Origin: Hyphomicrobiales bacterium
GTDB taxonomy: Bacteria; Pseudomonadota; Alphaproteobacteria; Rhizobiales; Beijerinckiaceae
NCBI GenBank assembly: GCA_025358745.1
Contig: JANYIH010000263.1
Span: 1-44,267 of the forward strand
DNA length: 44,267 bases
Reading direction: 5' to 3'
Below the pieces are notes generated by a model. It saw only the letters and a program-made list of their open reading frames with translations. It had not been told where the DNA came from and did not search any database. The translations under genes were made by a program, and so were the position numbers. The first letter of the stretch is position 1. Each line of letters begins with the position of its first letter. Below are positions 28,801 through 38,723 of the stretch, in pieces.

Positions 28801-29688
28801 ATGTCCATCCTTATCGACGCCTCAACCAAAGTCATCACACAAGGCTTCACCGGCAAGAACGGCACATTCCATTCCGAGCAGGCGCTCGCCTACGGCACGA
28901 AAGTCGTCGGCGGCACCTCGCCCGGCAAGGGCGGCGGCCGGCATCTTGGCCTGCCCGTGTTCGATACGGTCGCGGAAGCGCGCGAGAAAACGGGCGCCGA
29001 TGCCTCCGTCATCTACGTGCCCCCGCCCGGCGCGGCCGACGCGATCTGCGAGGCGATCGCGGCGGAGACGCCGCTGATCGTCTGCATCACGGAAGGGATT
29101 CCCGTGCTCGACATGGTGCGCGTCAAGCGCGCGCTGCAAGGCTCCAAATCGCTGCTGGTCGGCCCCAACTGCCCCGGCGTGATGACGTCGGGCGAGTGCA
29201 AGATCGGCATCATGCCGGGCAATATCTTCTCCAAAGGCAGCGTCGGCATTGTCTCGCGTTCCGGCACGCTTACCTATGAAGCGGTCTACCAGACCACCCG
29301 CGAGGGCCTCGGCCAGACCACCGCCGTCGGCATCGGCGGCGATCCCGTCAAGGGCATGGACTTCATCGACGTGCTTGAACTTTTTCTCGCCGATCCGCAC
29401 ACCAAGTCGATCGTGATGATTGGCGAGATCGGCGGCAGCGCGGAAGAAGACGCCGCGCAATTCCTCAAGGACGAGGCGAAGAAGGGGCGGTCGAAGCCTG
29501 TCGTCGGCTTCATCGCCGGCCGCACCGCGCCCCCGGGCCGGCGCATGGGCCATGCGGGGGCGATCATCGCCGGCGGCAAGGGCGGCGCCGAGGACAAGAT
29601 CGCGGCGATGGAGCAGGCCGGCATCCGCGTCTCGCCCTCGCCCGCGCGGCTTGGCAAGACGCTGGTCGACATGCTGAACGGCAAATAA
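28801..29688 (+). CDS. sucD: Succinyl-CoA synthetase alpha subunit
   Basis: Carries the phosphohistidine and binds CoA. The 295-residue protein starts [28 protein letters not shown]. Landmarks are the CoA-binding [21 protein letters not shown], the [18 protein letters not shown] segment and the active-site His in [18 protein letters not shown] at 28801 follows sucC by 56 nt. Normal length; partner of the preceding gene. Confidence 0.97.
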   Translation: MSILIDASTKVITQGFTGKNGTFHSEQALAYGTKVVGGTSPGKGGGRHLGLPVFDTVAEAREKTGADASVIYVPPPGAADAICEAIAAETPLIVCITEGIPVLDMVRVKRALQGSKSLLVGPNCPGVMTSGECKIGIMPGNIFSKGSVGIVSRSGTLTYEAVYQTTREGLGQTTAVGIGGDPVKGMDFIDVLELFLADPHTKSIVMIGEIGGSAEEDAAQFLKDEAKKGRSKPVVGFIAGRTAPPGRRMGHAGAIIAGGKGGAEDKIAAMEQAGIRVSPSPARLGKTLVDMLNGK

Positions 29689-29698
29689 GGAGGCGGTC

Positions 29699-32662
29699 AT
29701 GACGCGGCAGGACATCAATCAGGCCTTTCAACGCACCGCCTTTCTCGACGGCGCCAACGCGACCTACGTCGAGGCGTTGCAGGCGCGCTTCGAGAAAGAC
29801 CCCAATTCGGTCGAGCCGGGCTGGCGCGAATTCTTCGAGTCGATCGGCGACGATTCCGATAGCGTCAACAAGGCCGTCAGCGGCCCGTCGTGGGAGCGTC
29901 CGCACTGGCCGCCCATGCCCAGCGACGATCTGACCCACGCGCTCGACGGCGATTGGCCGACGACGGAGAAGGCGATCTCCTCCAAGCTGAAGGAGAAGGC
30001 CGCCGAACACGCGGTCGAGGCCCCCAGCGAAGATTCGGTCATGCGCGCGACGCGCGATTCCGTGCGCGCCCTGATGATGATCCGCGCCTATCGCATGCGC
30101 GGCCATCTGCACGCCAATCTCGATCCGCTCGGCCTGGAGCCGCGCCGCGATCACGAGGAGCTGCATCCCGGCAACTACGGTTTCGACGAGAAGGACTACG
30201 ACCGCAAAATCTTCATCGACAACGTGCTCGGGCTCGAATTCGCCACCATCCGCGAAATGTTGGCGATCCTGCGCCGCACCTATTGCGGCACCATCGGCTT
30301 CGAGTTCATGCACATCTCCGACCCCGCCGAAAAGGCCTGGATTCAGGAGCGCATCGAGGGTCCGGACAAGGAGATCACGTTCACCAAGGAGGGCAAGCGC
30401 GCCATTCTTGCGAAGCTGGTCGAGGCCGAGGGCTTCGAGAATTTCTTCGACGTCAAATATCCCGGCGCCAAGCGTTTTGGCCTCGACGGCGGCGAAGCGA
30501 TGATCCCCGCTCTGGAGCAGATCATCAAGCGCGGCGGCCAGTTGGGCCTGAAAGAGATTTGTCTGGGCATGGCCCATCGCGGCCGGCTCAACGTGCTCAG
30601 CCAAGTGATGGGCAAGCCGCATCGCGTCATCTTCCACGAATTCAAAGGCGGCTCGGCCTCTCCCGATGAAGTGGAGGGCTCGGGCGACGTCAAATACCAC
30701 CTCGGCGCCTCGTCCAACCGTGAGTTCGACGGCAACAAGGTGCATCTGTCGCTGACCGCCAACCCCTCGCATCTGGAGATCGTCGATCCCGTGGTGCTTG
30801 GCAAGGTGCGCGCCAAACAGGACCAACTCAACGACTATATCGAGCGCGTCAAGGTGATGCCGGTGCTGATCCACGGCGACGCCGCGTTCGCCGGCCAGGG
30901 CGTGGTGGCGGAGTGCTTCGGCCTGTCGGGCCTGCGCGGCCACCGCACCGGCGGCACGATGCACTTCATCGTCAACAACCAGATCGGCTTCACCACCTAT
31001 CCCCGCTATTCGCGCTCCTCGCCCTACCCTTCCGACGTCGCCAAGCTGGTTGAGGCGCCGATCTTCCACGTCAACGGCGACGACCCGGAGGCGGTGGTGT
31101 ACGTCGCCAAGGTCGCCACGGAGTTCCGGCAGAAGTTCCACAAGCCGGTGGTGATCGACATGTTCTGCTATCGCCGCTTCGGCCACAACGAAGGCGACGA
31201 GCCGGGCTTCACGCAGCCCTTGATGTATCGCACCATCAAGACGCATCCCACGACCTTGCAGATCTATAGCAAGAAGCTGGTCGAGGAAGGCGTGATCGGC
31301 CCCACCGAGTCCGACAAATTGCGCGCCGACTGGCGCCAGCGGCTCGACGCCGAATTCGAGGCTGGCCAAGCCTATGCCTCCAACAAGGCGGATTGGTTGG
31401 ACGGCCGCTGGGCCGGCGTCAAATCGGCGAGCGAAATCTCCGACGACGACCGTCGCGGCGAGACCGCCGTCGACGCCGACCGTCTCAAGTTGTTGACCGA
31501 GCGCATCACCCGCGTGCCGGAGGGCTTTAACGTCCACAAGACGATTCAGCGTTTCCTCGACAACCGCAAGGCGGCGGTCGCATCGGGTGACGGCATCGAT
31601 TGGGCGACCGGGGAAGCGCTCGCCTTCGCCTCTCTGCTCGACGAAGGCGTACCCGTGCGCCTCTCCGGGCAGGACAGCGAGCGCGGCACGTTCTCGCAGC
31701 GCCATTCCGTGCTGATCGATCAGGAGAGCGAAGCGCGCTATCTGCCCTTCAACAACATCAAGGACGGGCAGGCCCGTTACGAGGTCATCAATTCGATGCT
31801 GTCGGAAGAGGCCGTGCTCGGCTTCGAATATGGCTATACGCTCGCCGAGCCCAACGCGCTGACGGTGTGGGAAGCGCAGTTCGGCGATTTCGCCAATGGC
31901 GCGCAGGTGCTGTTTGACCAGTTCATCTCGGCCGGCGAGCGCAAATGGCTGCGCATGTCGGGCCTCGTCTGCTTGTTGCCGCACGGCTACGAAGGCCAGG
32001 GGCCGGAACATTCCTCCGCGCGTCTGGAGCGTTACCTGCAGATGTGCGCGGAAGACAATATGCAGGTCGTCAATTGCACGACGCCGGCCAATTTCTTCCA
32101 TGTGCTGCGGCGCCAGATCAAACGCTCGTTCCGCAAGCCGCTGATCGCCATGACGCCGAAGTCGATGCTGCGCAACAAGCGCGCGATTTCCGCCCTGTCG
32201 GCGCTCTCGACCGGCTCGTCGTTCCATCGCCTGCTGTGGGATCACGCCGAGACGCACAAGGGTGAGAAGATCAAGCTCGCGCGCGACGAGAAGATCAGAC
32301 GCGTCGTCATCTGCTCGGGCAAGGTCTATTACGATCTCTACGACGAGCGCGAGAAGCGCGGCGTCGACGACGTTTATCTCCTGCGCGTCGAACAGCTCTA
32401 TCCCTTCCCCGTCAAGGCGATGGTCAAAGAACTGAGCCGGTTCAAACGCGCCGACATCGTCTGGTGTCAGGAGGAGCCCAAGAACATGGGGCCCTGGAGC
32501 TTCGTTGAACCCTATATCGAATGGGTGCTCGGCCAGATCGGCGGCAAGGCCAAGCGCGCGCGCTACGCCGGCCGGCCGGCTGCGGCGGCGACCGCCACCG
32601 GTCTGATGTCCAAACATCTGGCGCAGTTGAAAGCCTTCCTCGACGAATGCTTCGCCGAGTGA
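29699..32662 (+). CDS. sucA: 2-oxoglutarate dehydrogenase E1 component
   Basis: Thiamine-diphosphate enzyme that decarboxylates 2-oxoglutarate and passes succinyl to the E2 lipoyl group. The 987-residue protein begins MTRQDINQAFQRTAFLDGAN and shows the E2-binding N-terminal DPNSVEPGWREFF segment and RAYRMRGHLHANLDPL. The cofactor region includes GMAHRGRLNVLSQVMGKP, HGDAAFAGQGVVAECF and NNQIGFTT. Later parts are SGQDSERGTFSQRHSV, LPHGYEGQGPEHSSAR and CQEEPKNMGPWSFVEP. It follows sucD by 10 nt with AAGGAGG before the ATG. Confidence 0.97.
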   Translation: MTRQDINQAFQRTAFLDGANATYVEALQARFEKDPNSVEPGWREFFESIGDDSDSVNKAVSGPSWERPHWPPMPSDDLTHALDGDWPTTEKAISSKLKEKAAEHAVEAPSEDSVMRATRDSVRALMMIRAYRMRGHLHANLDPLGLEPRRDHEELHPGNYGFDEKDYDRKIFIDNVLGLEFATIREMLAILRRTYCGTIGFEFMHISDPAEKAWIQERIEGPDKEITFTKEGKRAILAKLVEAEGFENFFDVKYPGAKRFGLDGGEAMIPALEQIIKRGGQLGLKEICLGMAHRGRLNVLSQVMGKPHRVIFHEFKGGSASPDEVEGSGDVKYHLGASSNREFDGNKVHLSLTANPSHLEIVDPVVLGKVRAKQDQLNDYIERVKVMPVLIHGDAAFAGQGVVAECFGLSGLRGHRTGGTMHFIVNNQIGFTTYPRYSRSSPYPSDVAKLVEAPIFHVNGDDPEAVVYVAKVATEFRQKFHKPVVIDMFCYRRFGHNEGDEPGFTQPLMYRTIKTHPTTLQIYSKKLVEEGVIGPTESDKLRADWRQRLDAEFEAGQAYASNKADWLDGRWAGVKSASEISDDDRRGETAVDADRLKLLTERITRVPEGFNVHKTIQRFLDNRKAAVASGDGIDWATGEALAFASLLDEGVPVRLSGQDSERGTFSQRHSVLIDQESEARYLPFNNIKDGQARYEVINSMLSEEAVLGFEYGYTLAEPNALTVWEAQFGDFANGAQVLFDQFISAGERKWLRMSGLVCLLPHGYEGQGPEHSSARLERYLQMCAEDNMQVVNCTTPANFFHVLRRQIKRSFRKPLIAMTPKSMLRNKRAISALSALSTGSSFHRLLWDHAETHKGEKIKLARDEKIRRVVICSGKVYYDLYDEREKRGVDDVYLLRVEQLYPFPVKAMVKELSRFKRADIVWCQEEPKNMGPWSFVEPYIEWVLGQIGGKAKRARYAGRPAAAATATGLMSKHLAQLKAFLDECFAE

Positions 32663-32669
32663 GCACGCC

Positions 32670-32999
32670 ATGGCCTATTTCCTGAGCAAGTTGATCCCGC
32701 CGCGCCCGACCTTCCTCGCCGACATGAGCGAAGAAGAGCGCGCGGCGATGCTTGCGCATCAGGATTACTGGCTGCCCCAGATCAACGCCGGCCTCGTCCT
32801 CGTGATGGGTCCGGTCGCAGACCCCGCCGGCGCCTATGGTGTGATGATCGCAAATGTCCCGTCCCTGGAGATGCTCGAGGCCTGGCAGGCGGAAGATCCG
32901 GTCTCTGGTTTGCGTTTCGCGTATGAGAATTATCCGATGCCCTCGATCCGTGTCGCGCCGGTCGAGCCGCTGGCGCCGGTCTCCTCCATATCTCCTTAA
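32670..32999 (+). CDS. YciI-family protein embedded in the suc operon
   Basis: A 109-residue protein of the YCII-related, ferredoxin-like fold. The family His is seen at residue 30 in LAHQDYWLPQINAGLVLVMGP, followed by a Gly-rich AGAYGVMIANVPS and the C-terminal YENYPMPSIRVAPVEP. Many members are uncharacterised; a few act as small dehalogenase- or lactonase-like enzymes. It begins 7 nt after sucA and ends 36 nt before sucB, so it is cotranscribed with the 2-oxoglutarate dehydrogenase genes. Whether it serves that complex is unknown. Confidence 0.82.
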   Translation: MAYFLSKLIPPRPTFLADMSEEERAAMLAHQDYWLPQINAGLVLVMGPVADPAGAYGVMIANVPSLEMLEAWQAEDPVSGLRFAYENYPMPSIRVAPVEPLAPVSSISP

Positions 33000-33035
33000 A
33001 CCAAACAGAAGGGCGCCCGGCACGGCGCAAAACGC

Positions 33036-34247
33036 ATGGCGACTGACATTCGCGTTCCCACCCTTGGCGAGTCGATTTCCGAGGCCACCGTCGGCAAATG
33101 GTTCAAACAACGCGGCGAAGCCGTCAAGGCGGACGAGCCGCTGGTGGAACTGGAAACCGAGAAAGTGACGCTGGAAGTCAACGCGCCCGCCGCCGGCGTG
33201 TTGTCGGAGATCGTCGCCGAATCCGGCGCCACCGTTGCGATTGGCGCGCTGCTCGGATCGCTCAGCGCGGGCGCCGCCGCGCCAATCAAGGCGCCCGAGA
33301 AGGCCGCGCCCAAGCCTGAGGCGGCGAAGGCCGCTGCCCCCTCTATGCCGCCTGCCCCCTCGGCGACGAAGATGGCGGCCGAGAACGGCGTGGATCTCAA
33401 CGGCGTCGCCGGCAGCGGCAAGCGTGGGCAGGTGCTGAAAGGCGACGTGATCGACACGCTCGCCAGGCCCGCCGCTCCCCCGGTCGCGCCGCCCGCTCCC
33501 GCGCCCGCCCCGGCCCCCATGCGCGCGCCGTCCGCCCCCGACGACGCCTCGCGCGAGGAGCGCGTCCGGCTCACAAAGTTGCGCCAGACCATCGCCCGAC
33601 GCCTGAAAGACGCGCAGAACACTGCGGCCATGCTGACGACCTTCAACGAGGTCGACATGTCCGAAGTCATGCATATGCGCTCCAAATACAAGGACGCGTT
33701 CGAGAAGAAGCACGGCGGCAAGCTCGGCTTCATGGGCTTCTTCGTCAAAGCCTGCGTGCAGGCGCTGAAAGACATTCCCGCCGTCAACGCCGAGATCGAC
33801 GGCGCGGATTTGGTGTTCAAGAACTATTATCACCTCGGCATTGCGGTCGGCACCGACAAGGGTCTAGTCGTGCCGGTCGTGCGCGACGCCGACACACTCT
33901 CTATCGCCGGCATCGAGAAGAGAATCGCCGATTACGGCAAGCGCGCGCGCGACGGTCAGTTGAAGATCGAGGAGATGTCCGGCGGCACCTTCACCATCAC
34001 CAATGGCGGCATCTACGGCTCGCTGATGTCGACGCCGATCCTCAACGCGCCGCAATCGGGCATTCTGGGCATGCACAAGATTCAGGATCGGCCGGTTGTC
34101 GTCAACGGCAAGATCGAAATCCGGCCGATGATGTATCTGGCGCTGAGCTACGACCATCGCGTGGTCGACGGCAAAGAGGCGGTGACTTTCCTGGTGCGCG
34201 TAAAGGAGGCGCTGGAAGACCCGGCTCGGCTGGTGCTGGATTTGTGA
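33036..34247 (+). CDS. sucB: 2-oxoglutarate dehydrogenase E2, dihydrolipoyl succinyltransferase
   Basis: Core of the 2-oxoglutarate dehydrogenase complex. The 403-residue protein starts with a lipoyl domain whose lysine is residue 43 in [13 protein letters not shown]. An Ala/Pro-rich linker leads to the peripheral-subunit-binding domain ([29 protein letters not shown]), a second linker and the catalytic domain. That domain has [27 protein letters not shown] and the active-site [15 protein letters not shown]. Normal length. Follows the YciI gene. Confidence 0.97.
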   Translation: MATDIRVPTLGESISEATVGKWFKQRGEAVKADEPLVELETEKVTLEVNAPAAGVLSEIVAESGATVAIGALLGSLSAGAAAPIKAPEKAAPKPEAAKAAAPSMPPAPSATKMAAENGVDLNGVAGSGKRGQVLKGDVIDTLARPAAPPVAPPAPAPAPAPMRAPSAPDDASREERVRLTKLRQTIARRLKDAQNTAAMLTTFNEVDMSEVMHMRSKYKDAFEKKHGGKLGFMGFFVKACVQALKDIPAVNAEIDGADLVFKNYYHLGIAVGTDKGLVVPVVRDADTLSIAGIEKRIADYGKRARDGQLKIEEMSGGTFTITNGGIYGSLMSTPILNAPQSGILGMHKIQDRPVVVNGKIEIRPMMYLALSYDHRVVDGKEAVTFLVRVKEALEDPARLVLDL

Positions 34248-34305
34248 CGCTTCGGGGTTCGATTGTGTGACCGCAATGAACGATTGGGTCGCCGTTTCGT
34301 AGATA

Positions 34306-34677
34306 ATTCGCAATGTCGCACTAGCGAATGCGGGATTCGTCGGCGCATATCTCGCATGGCGTCAGCTTTCCCCGGCGGCACAACAGGCGCGATCTGCGAG
34401 TGCGCAAGCCGACCTCGCCCGAAGGACGCACGTCATTGATCTTTTCATGCGCGCCGCCGGTCAGCTCAGGGATTCCAAACTCGAAGTGCGATTGGCGGCG
34501 ATCTATGTCCTTCGTGGGATCGCCAGGGACTTCCCCGACTTCGCCGACCCTGTTTTCGAATTGATGCAAGCCTATCTAAGGGCAGGCGAAATCGAGTATG
34601 GTGACGAGGCGGCGCCGGTGGACATCCGGGCGATAATGGATCTGCTGCGCTTCAGATTGGAGGTTCCCCGTGCTTAA
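34306..34677 (+). pseudogene. N-terminal part of a pentapeptide-repeat membrane protein, frameshifted/truncated
   Basis: The frame is open from about 34303 and encodes VGAYLAWRQLSPAAQQAR, then RRTHVIDLFMRAAGQLRDSKLEVRLAAIYVLRGIARDF and DIRAIMDLLRFR. This is the conserved region (typically QLGSDKxEVRLGGIYALERIARDS) that precedes the repeats in membrane-anchored pentapeptide proteins. No ATG, GTG or TTG precedes the membrane-like part; the first ATG in frame is 34447 inside the conserved segment. The frame stops at 34677, overlapping the repeat-bearing ORF. Deleting one C from the cccc run at 34666-34669 would fuse both parts. It is probably a decayed or mis-sequenced gene. Confidence 0.6.
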
Positions 34678-34987
34678 GAGCGAAACTCGCGCCGCCGCGC
34701 CCAAGCTCGATATCCGCGGCGCATTTGTTCGTAGGACTGACCTCAGCGGCGTATCCTTGCTCGGAGCAGATTTGAGCGGAGCGGACGCGACAAACGCAAC
34801 GTTCCGAGGCGCGGACTTTGCCGGCGCGATTCTGCGGAAAACGGTGTTGCGCGGTGCGGACCTGACCGGCGCGAAAAATCTTACTAAAAAACAACTGGCG
34901 GAAGCAGTAATCGACGAGCACACGATACTTCCAGATTACATTGACAGAAACATACTGTCTACGAATGGTTCTGACAACCACAAGTAG
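34670..34987 (+). CDS. Pentapeptide-repeat protein (C-terminal part or separate short protein)
   Basis: A 105-residue protein whose middle is a right-handed beta-helix of pentapeptide repeats: A(D/N)LxG units such as TDLSGVSLLGADLSGADATNATFRGADFAGAILRKTVLRGADLTGA. A GTG start has a perfect GGAGG six nt upstream, so it could be translated on its own. It overlaps the previous frame by 8 nt. Base composition is lower in GC and codon use differs (for example runs of AAA, ATA, TCT near the end), suggesting later acquisition. It interrupts the sucB-lpdA spacing. Confidence 0.7.
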   Translation: MLKSETRAAAPKLDIRGAFVRRTDLSGVSLLGADLSGADATNATFRGADFAGAILRKTVLRGADLTGAKNLTKKQLAEAVIDEHTILPDYIDRNILSTNGSDNHK

Positions 34988-35082
34988 ACACTTAATAATG
35001 ACCGGGCCGATCATGGCGCTGGGGCGACCCGCCTTCTGACCGGCCAGCGAAGCCAGTTTGCTTACCACTCAAGAGAGCCCTC

Positions 35083-36477
<1,395 letters not shown>

Positions 36478-36491
36478 CACCATTTCGTTGA

Positions 36492-36511
36492 GAGCGCGAC
36501 TCGTCGCGCTC
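36492..36511 (+). terminator. Hairpin after lpdA, possible terminator
   Basis: Perfect 8-bp stem gagcgcga / tcgcgctc with a ctcg loop, 14 nt after the lpdA stop. No T-run follows directly, so it may be a weak or Rho-assisted terminator or an mRNA-stabilising stem. Confidence 0.45.
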
Positions 36512-36555
36512 ATTCCGCGCAAAGGCGTGGGCGCGCTTCGCGCTTTGAGACAGGG

Positions 36556-36577
36556 CGATGATCGGTCCCGATCATCG
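36556..36577. promoter_or_regulatory. 22-bp palindrome upstream of the CDP-diacylglycerol pyrophosphatase gene
   Basis: cgatgatcgg-tc-ccgatcatcg has perfect 10-bp arms and a 2-nt centre, 47 nt before the start codon and just before a tgctatagggg stretch that could be a -10 region. The size and place suggest an operator for a dimeric regulator. No binding factor is identified. Confidence 0.45.
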
Positions 36578-36624
36578 AATCCTGCTATAGGGGTCGCCCC
36601 GTTCACCCCAAGGAGGCGTCGGCC

Positions 36625-37392
36625 ATGGCTTTTGTCCGCTTCACCCGGCTACGGCTTGGCGGCGCGCTCGCCCTCGTCGCGGCGCTTGGTCTCTTCGGTG
36701 GCCGCGCCGCCTTTGCCGATCGGCTCGCCATCTGGCGGATCGTCCACGAGAAATGCGCCCCTGCAACGGAAAAGGGCGAGCCGCTTCCCAAGCCCTGCCT
36801 CAGCGTGGACCTGAGCAAAGGGGAAGCGGTCATCAAGGACCGCAACGGTGTGGCGCAATTGCTCGAAATCCCGACTGCGCGGGTGACGGGCATCGAAGAC
36901 CCGCAGGTGCTCGCGCCCGAGGCGCCGGCCTATTTCGCCGACGCGTGGCGGGCGCGCGAGAAAATGAGCCCCTTTCTCCCCTCGCCGCCGCCGCGCGAAG
37001 CGCTTGTGATCACCGTCAATTCAAGCTGGTCGCGCGGCCAGGATCAGTTGCACCTGCACGTCGATTGCATTCGTCCCGACGTGGCGCGGACGCTTGGCGC
37101 CTATGCGCCGCATTTGGACGGCCAGTGGCGGCCGATGACCGACGCGCTCAACGGGCGCAAGTATTGGGCGCGGCGCGTCGATTCCGCCGATCTTGCCGGC
37201 GTCGATCCGTTCCGCCTCCTCGCCGACGAAATGCCCGACGCGAAGGGCGCCATGGGAACGTGGAGCCTCGCCGCCGCGCCCCTCCTTTTTGGCGGCAGGC
37301 CCGGCTTCGTCCTCCTCGCCGACCAGTTCGGGCTGGAGGCGGGCGGCCATGCCGAGGATTTGCAGGATCTGAGCTGCGCGCTCGCGAGGTAG
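36625..37392 (+). CDS. cdh: CDP-diacylglycerol pyrophosphatase
   Basis: Hydrolyses CDP-diacylglycerol to phosphatidate and CMP at the membrane. The 255-residue protein has an N-terminal signal or anchor ([21 protein letters not shown]). The conserved body follows: [49 protein letters not shown], the HIT-like catalytic stretch [14 protein letters not shown], and [19 protein letters not shown] precedes the ATG. It is 62 nt upstream of rpiA, so cotranscription is possible. Confidence 0.9.
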   Translation: MAFVRFTRLRLGGALALVAALGLFGGRAAFADRLAIWRIVHEKCAPATEKGEPLPKPCLSVDLSKGEAVIKDRNGVAQLLEIPTARVTGIEDPQVLAPEAPAYFADAWRAREKMSPFLPSPPPREALVITVNSSWSRGQDQLHLHVDCIRPDVARTLGAYAPHLDGQWRPMTDALNGRKYWARRVDSADLAGVDPFRLLADEMPDAKGAMGTWSLAAAPLLFGGRPGFVLLADQFGLEAGGHAEDLQDLSCALAR

Positions 37393-37454
37393 GATCATTT
37401 GCCTTTCGCGCCGCGAACCGCTACGGCGCAGCACCCTTTTTGACAGTGGAGCCC

Positions 37455-38147
37455 ATGTCCCCGGACGAGGCGAAACAACGCGCCGCCGCCGCCGCGCTCG
37501 ATTATGTCGAACCCGGCATGAAGCTGGGTCTCGGCACCGGATCGACCGCGGCCCGCTTCGTCGCGCTGCTCGGCGAGAAGGTCGCCGCCGGCCTTTCCGT
37601 GGTCGGCGTGCCGACGTCGCAGGCGACCCACGCCCAGGCTTCGGCTCTCGGCATTCCCTTGACCACGCTGGAGGAAACGCCGGCGCTCGATCTCGTGATC
37701 GACGGCGCCGACGAACTCGACGGCGCGTTGCAACTCATCAAGGGCGGCGGCGGCGCCTTGCTGCGGGAGAAGATCGTCGCCGCTTCGGCCTCACGCATGC
37801 TGGTGATCGCCGATTCCTCGAAGAGGGTGGCCCGGCTCGGGGCCTTCCCGCTGCCGGTGGAAATCGTCCCCTTCGGCTTTGGCTCCACCCGGCTCCGGCT
37901 GGAGCGCGCCTGCGCGGCGCTGGGGCTTGCGGGCGAGATCACGCCGCGCCGGCGGGCTCGGTCCCTGTTCCTCACCGACGGCGGCCATTATATCCTGGAT
38001 TGCGCGTTCGGCGCGATCCCCGATGCGGAACGGCTGGCCGCGCATCTACACGCCGTTCCCGGCGTCGTGGAACATGGCTTGTTTCTGGGTCTCGCCGCCG
38101 TCGCGCTCGTCGCAGGGCCAGATGGCGTCGAGACCTTGCGGCGCTAG
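37455..38147 (+). CDS. rpiA: Ribose-5-phosphate isomerase A
   Basis: Interconverts ribose 5-phosphate and ribulose 5-phosphate. The 230-residue protein shows the phosphate-binding [11 protein letters not shown], the active-site [12 protein letters not shown] and the lysine motif [16 protein letters not shown], followed by [11 protein letters not shown] and [15 protein letters not shown] at 37455 has GTGGAG upstream. First gene of the common rhizobial rpiA-DUF2059-gor group. Confidence 0.96.
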   Translation: MSPDEAKQRAAAAALDYVEPGMKLGLGTGSTAARFVALLGEKVAAGLSVVGVPTSQATHAQASALGIPLTTLEETPALDLVIDGADELDGALQLIKGGGGALLREKIVAASASRMLVIADSSKRVARLGAFPLPVEIVPFGFGSTRLRLERACAALGLAGEITPRRRARSLFLTDGGHYILDCAFGAIPDAERLAAHLHAVPGVVEHGLFLGLAAVALVAGPDGVETLRR

Positions 38148-38175
38148 ACGCGTCGCCCCTTAAGGAGGCGTATTC

Positions 38176-38706
38176 ATGAAGCTTATTTCCCGCGGCGCGC
38201 TGGTCGCCGCGCTGCTGTTGACCGGGCTCGGCTCCGCCTATGCCGACGATTCCGCACCCGCAGCCGCCCCCGCGGCGGCAACCGAACCGGCGCCAGCCCA
38301 GATCGATGTGGCCAAAAAAATCCTGATCTCGGTCGGACTCAAGGCGTCGATGGATCAGATCGTGCCGGCCATGTTGAGCCAGTTGCAAGGCCAGTTGCTG
38401 CAAATGCATCCTGAGATGGGCAAGGCGCTGCATGAGACGCTGGTCGCGTTGCAACCTGAGTTCAACCAGGGCGAGGAGGCGGTCTTCACCGACACCGCGC
38501 GTGTCCTGGCCAACAAGCTCAGCGACGCCGAATTGCAGCAGACGCTGGCCTATTTCGACAGCGAGGCGGGCAAGAAATACACGCAGGCGCAGGCGCCGGT
38601 GCTGGAAATGCTCGCCTCATCCGGCGGTTCGTGGCGGCAGAAGCTGTCGACGACGATGCTCGACCGCGCGCGCGAGGAAATGAAGAAAAAAGGCTTCCAG
38701 TTCTGA
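38176..38706 (+). CDS. DUF2059 domain exported protein
   Basis: A 176-residue protein with a signal peptide (MKLISRGALVAALLLTGLGSAYA), a short Ala/Pro-rich segment and a helical DUF2059 domain. The domain is marked by SMDQIVPAMLSQLQGQL and the C-terminal LSDAELQQTLAYFDSEAGKKYTQAQAPVLE. The biochemical role is unknown. AAGGAGG precedes the ATG. It lies 28 nt after rpiA and 17 nt before gor, a neighbourhood widely kept in Hyphomicrobiales. Confidence 0.88.
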   Translation: MKLISRGALVAALLLTGLGSAYADDSAPAAAPAAATEPAPAQIDVAKKILISVGLKASMDQIVPAMLSQLQGQLLQMHPEMGKALHETLVALQPEFNQGEEAVFTDTARVLANKLSDAELQQTLAYFDSEAGKKYTQAQAPVLEMLASSGGSWRQKLSTTMLDRAREEMKKKGFQF

Positions 38707-38723
38707 CCCCGCCGGGCGCGGCG

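Noticed and set aside
29564-32671. A 1035-residue minus-strand ORF opposite sucA
   Set aside because: A mirror of the highly biased sucA codons; composition lacks hydrophobic-core or motif patterns, and sucA is unmistakable.
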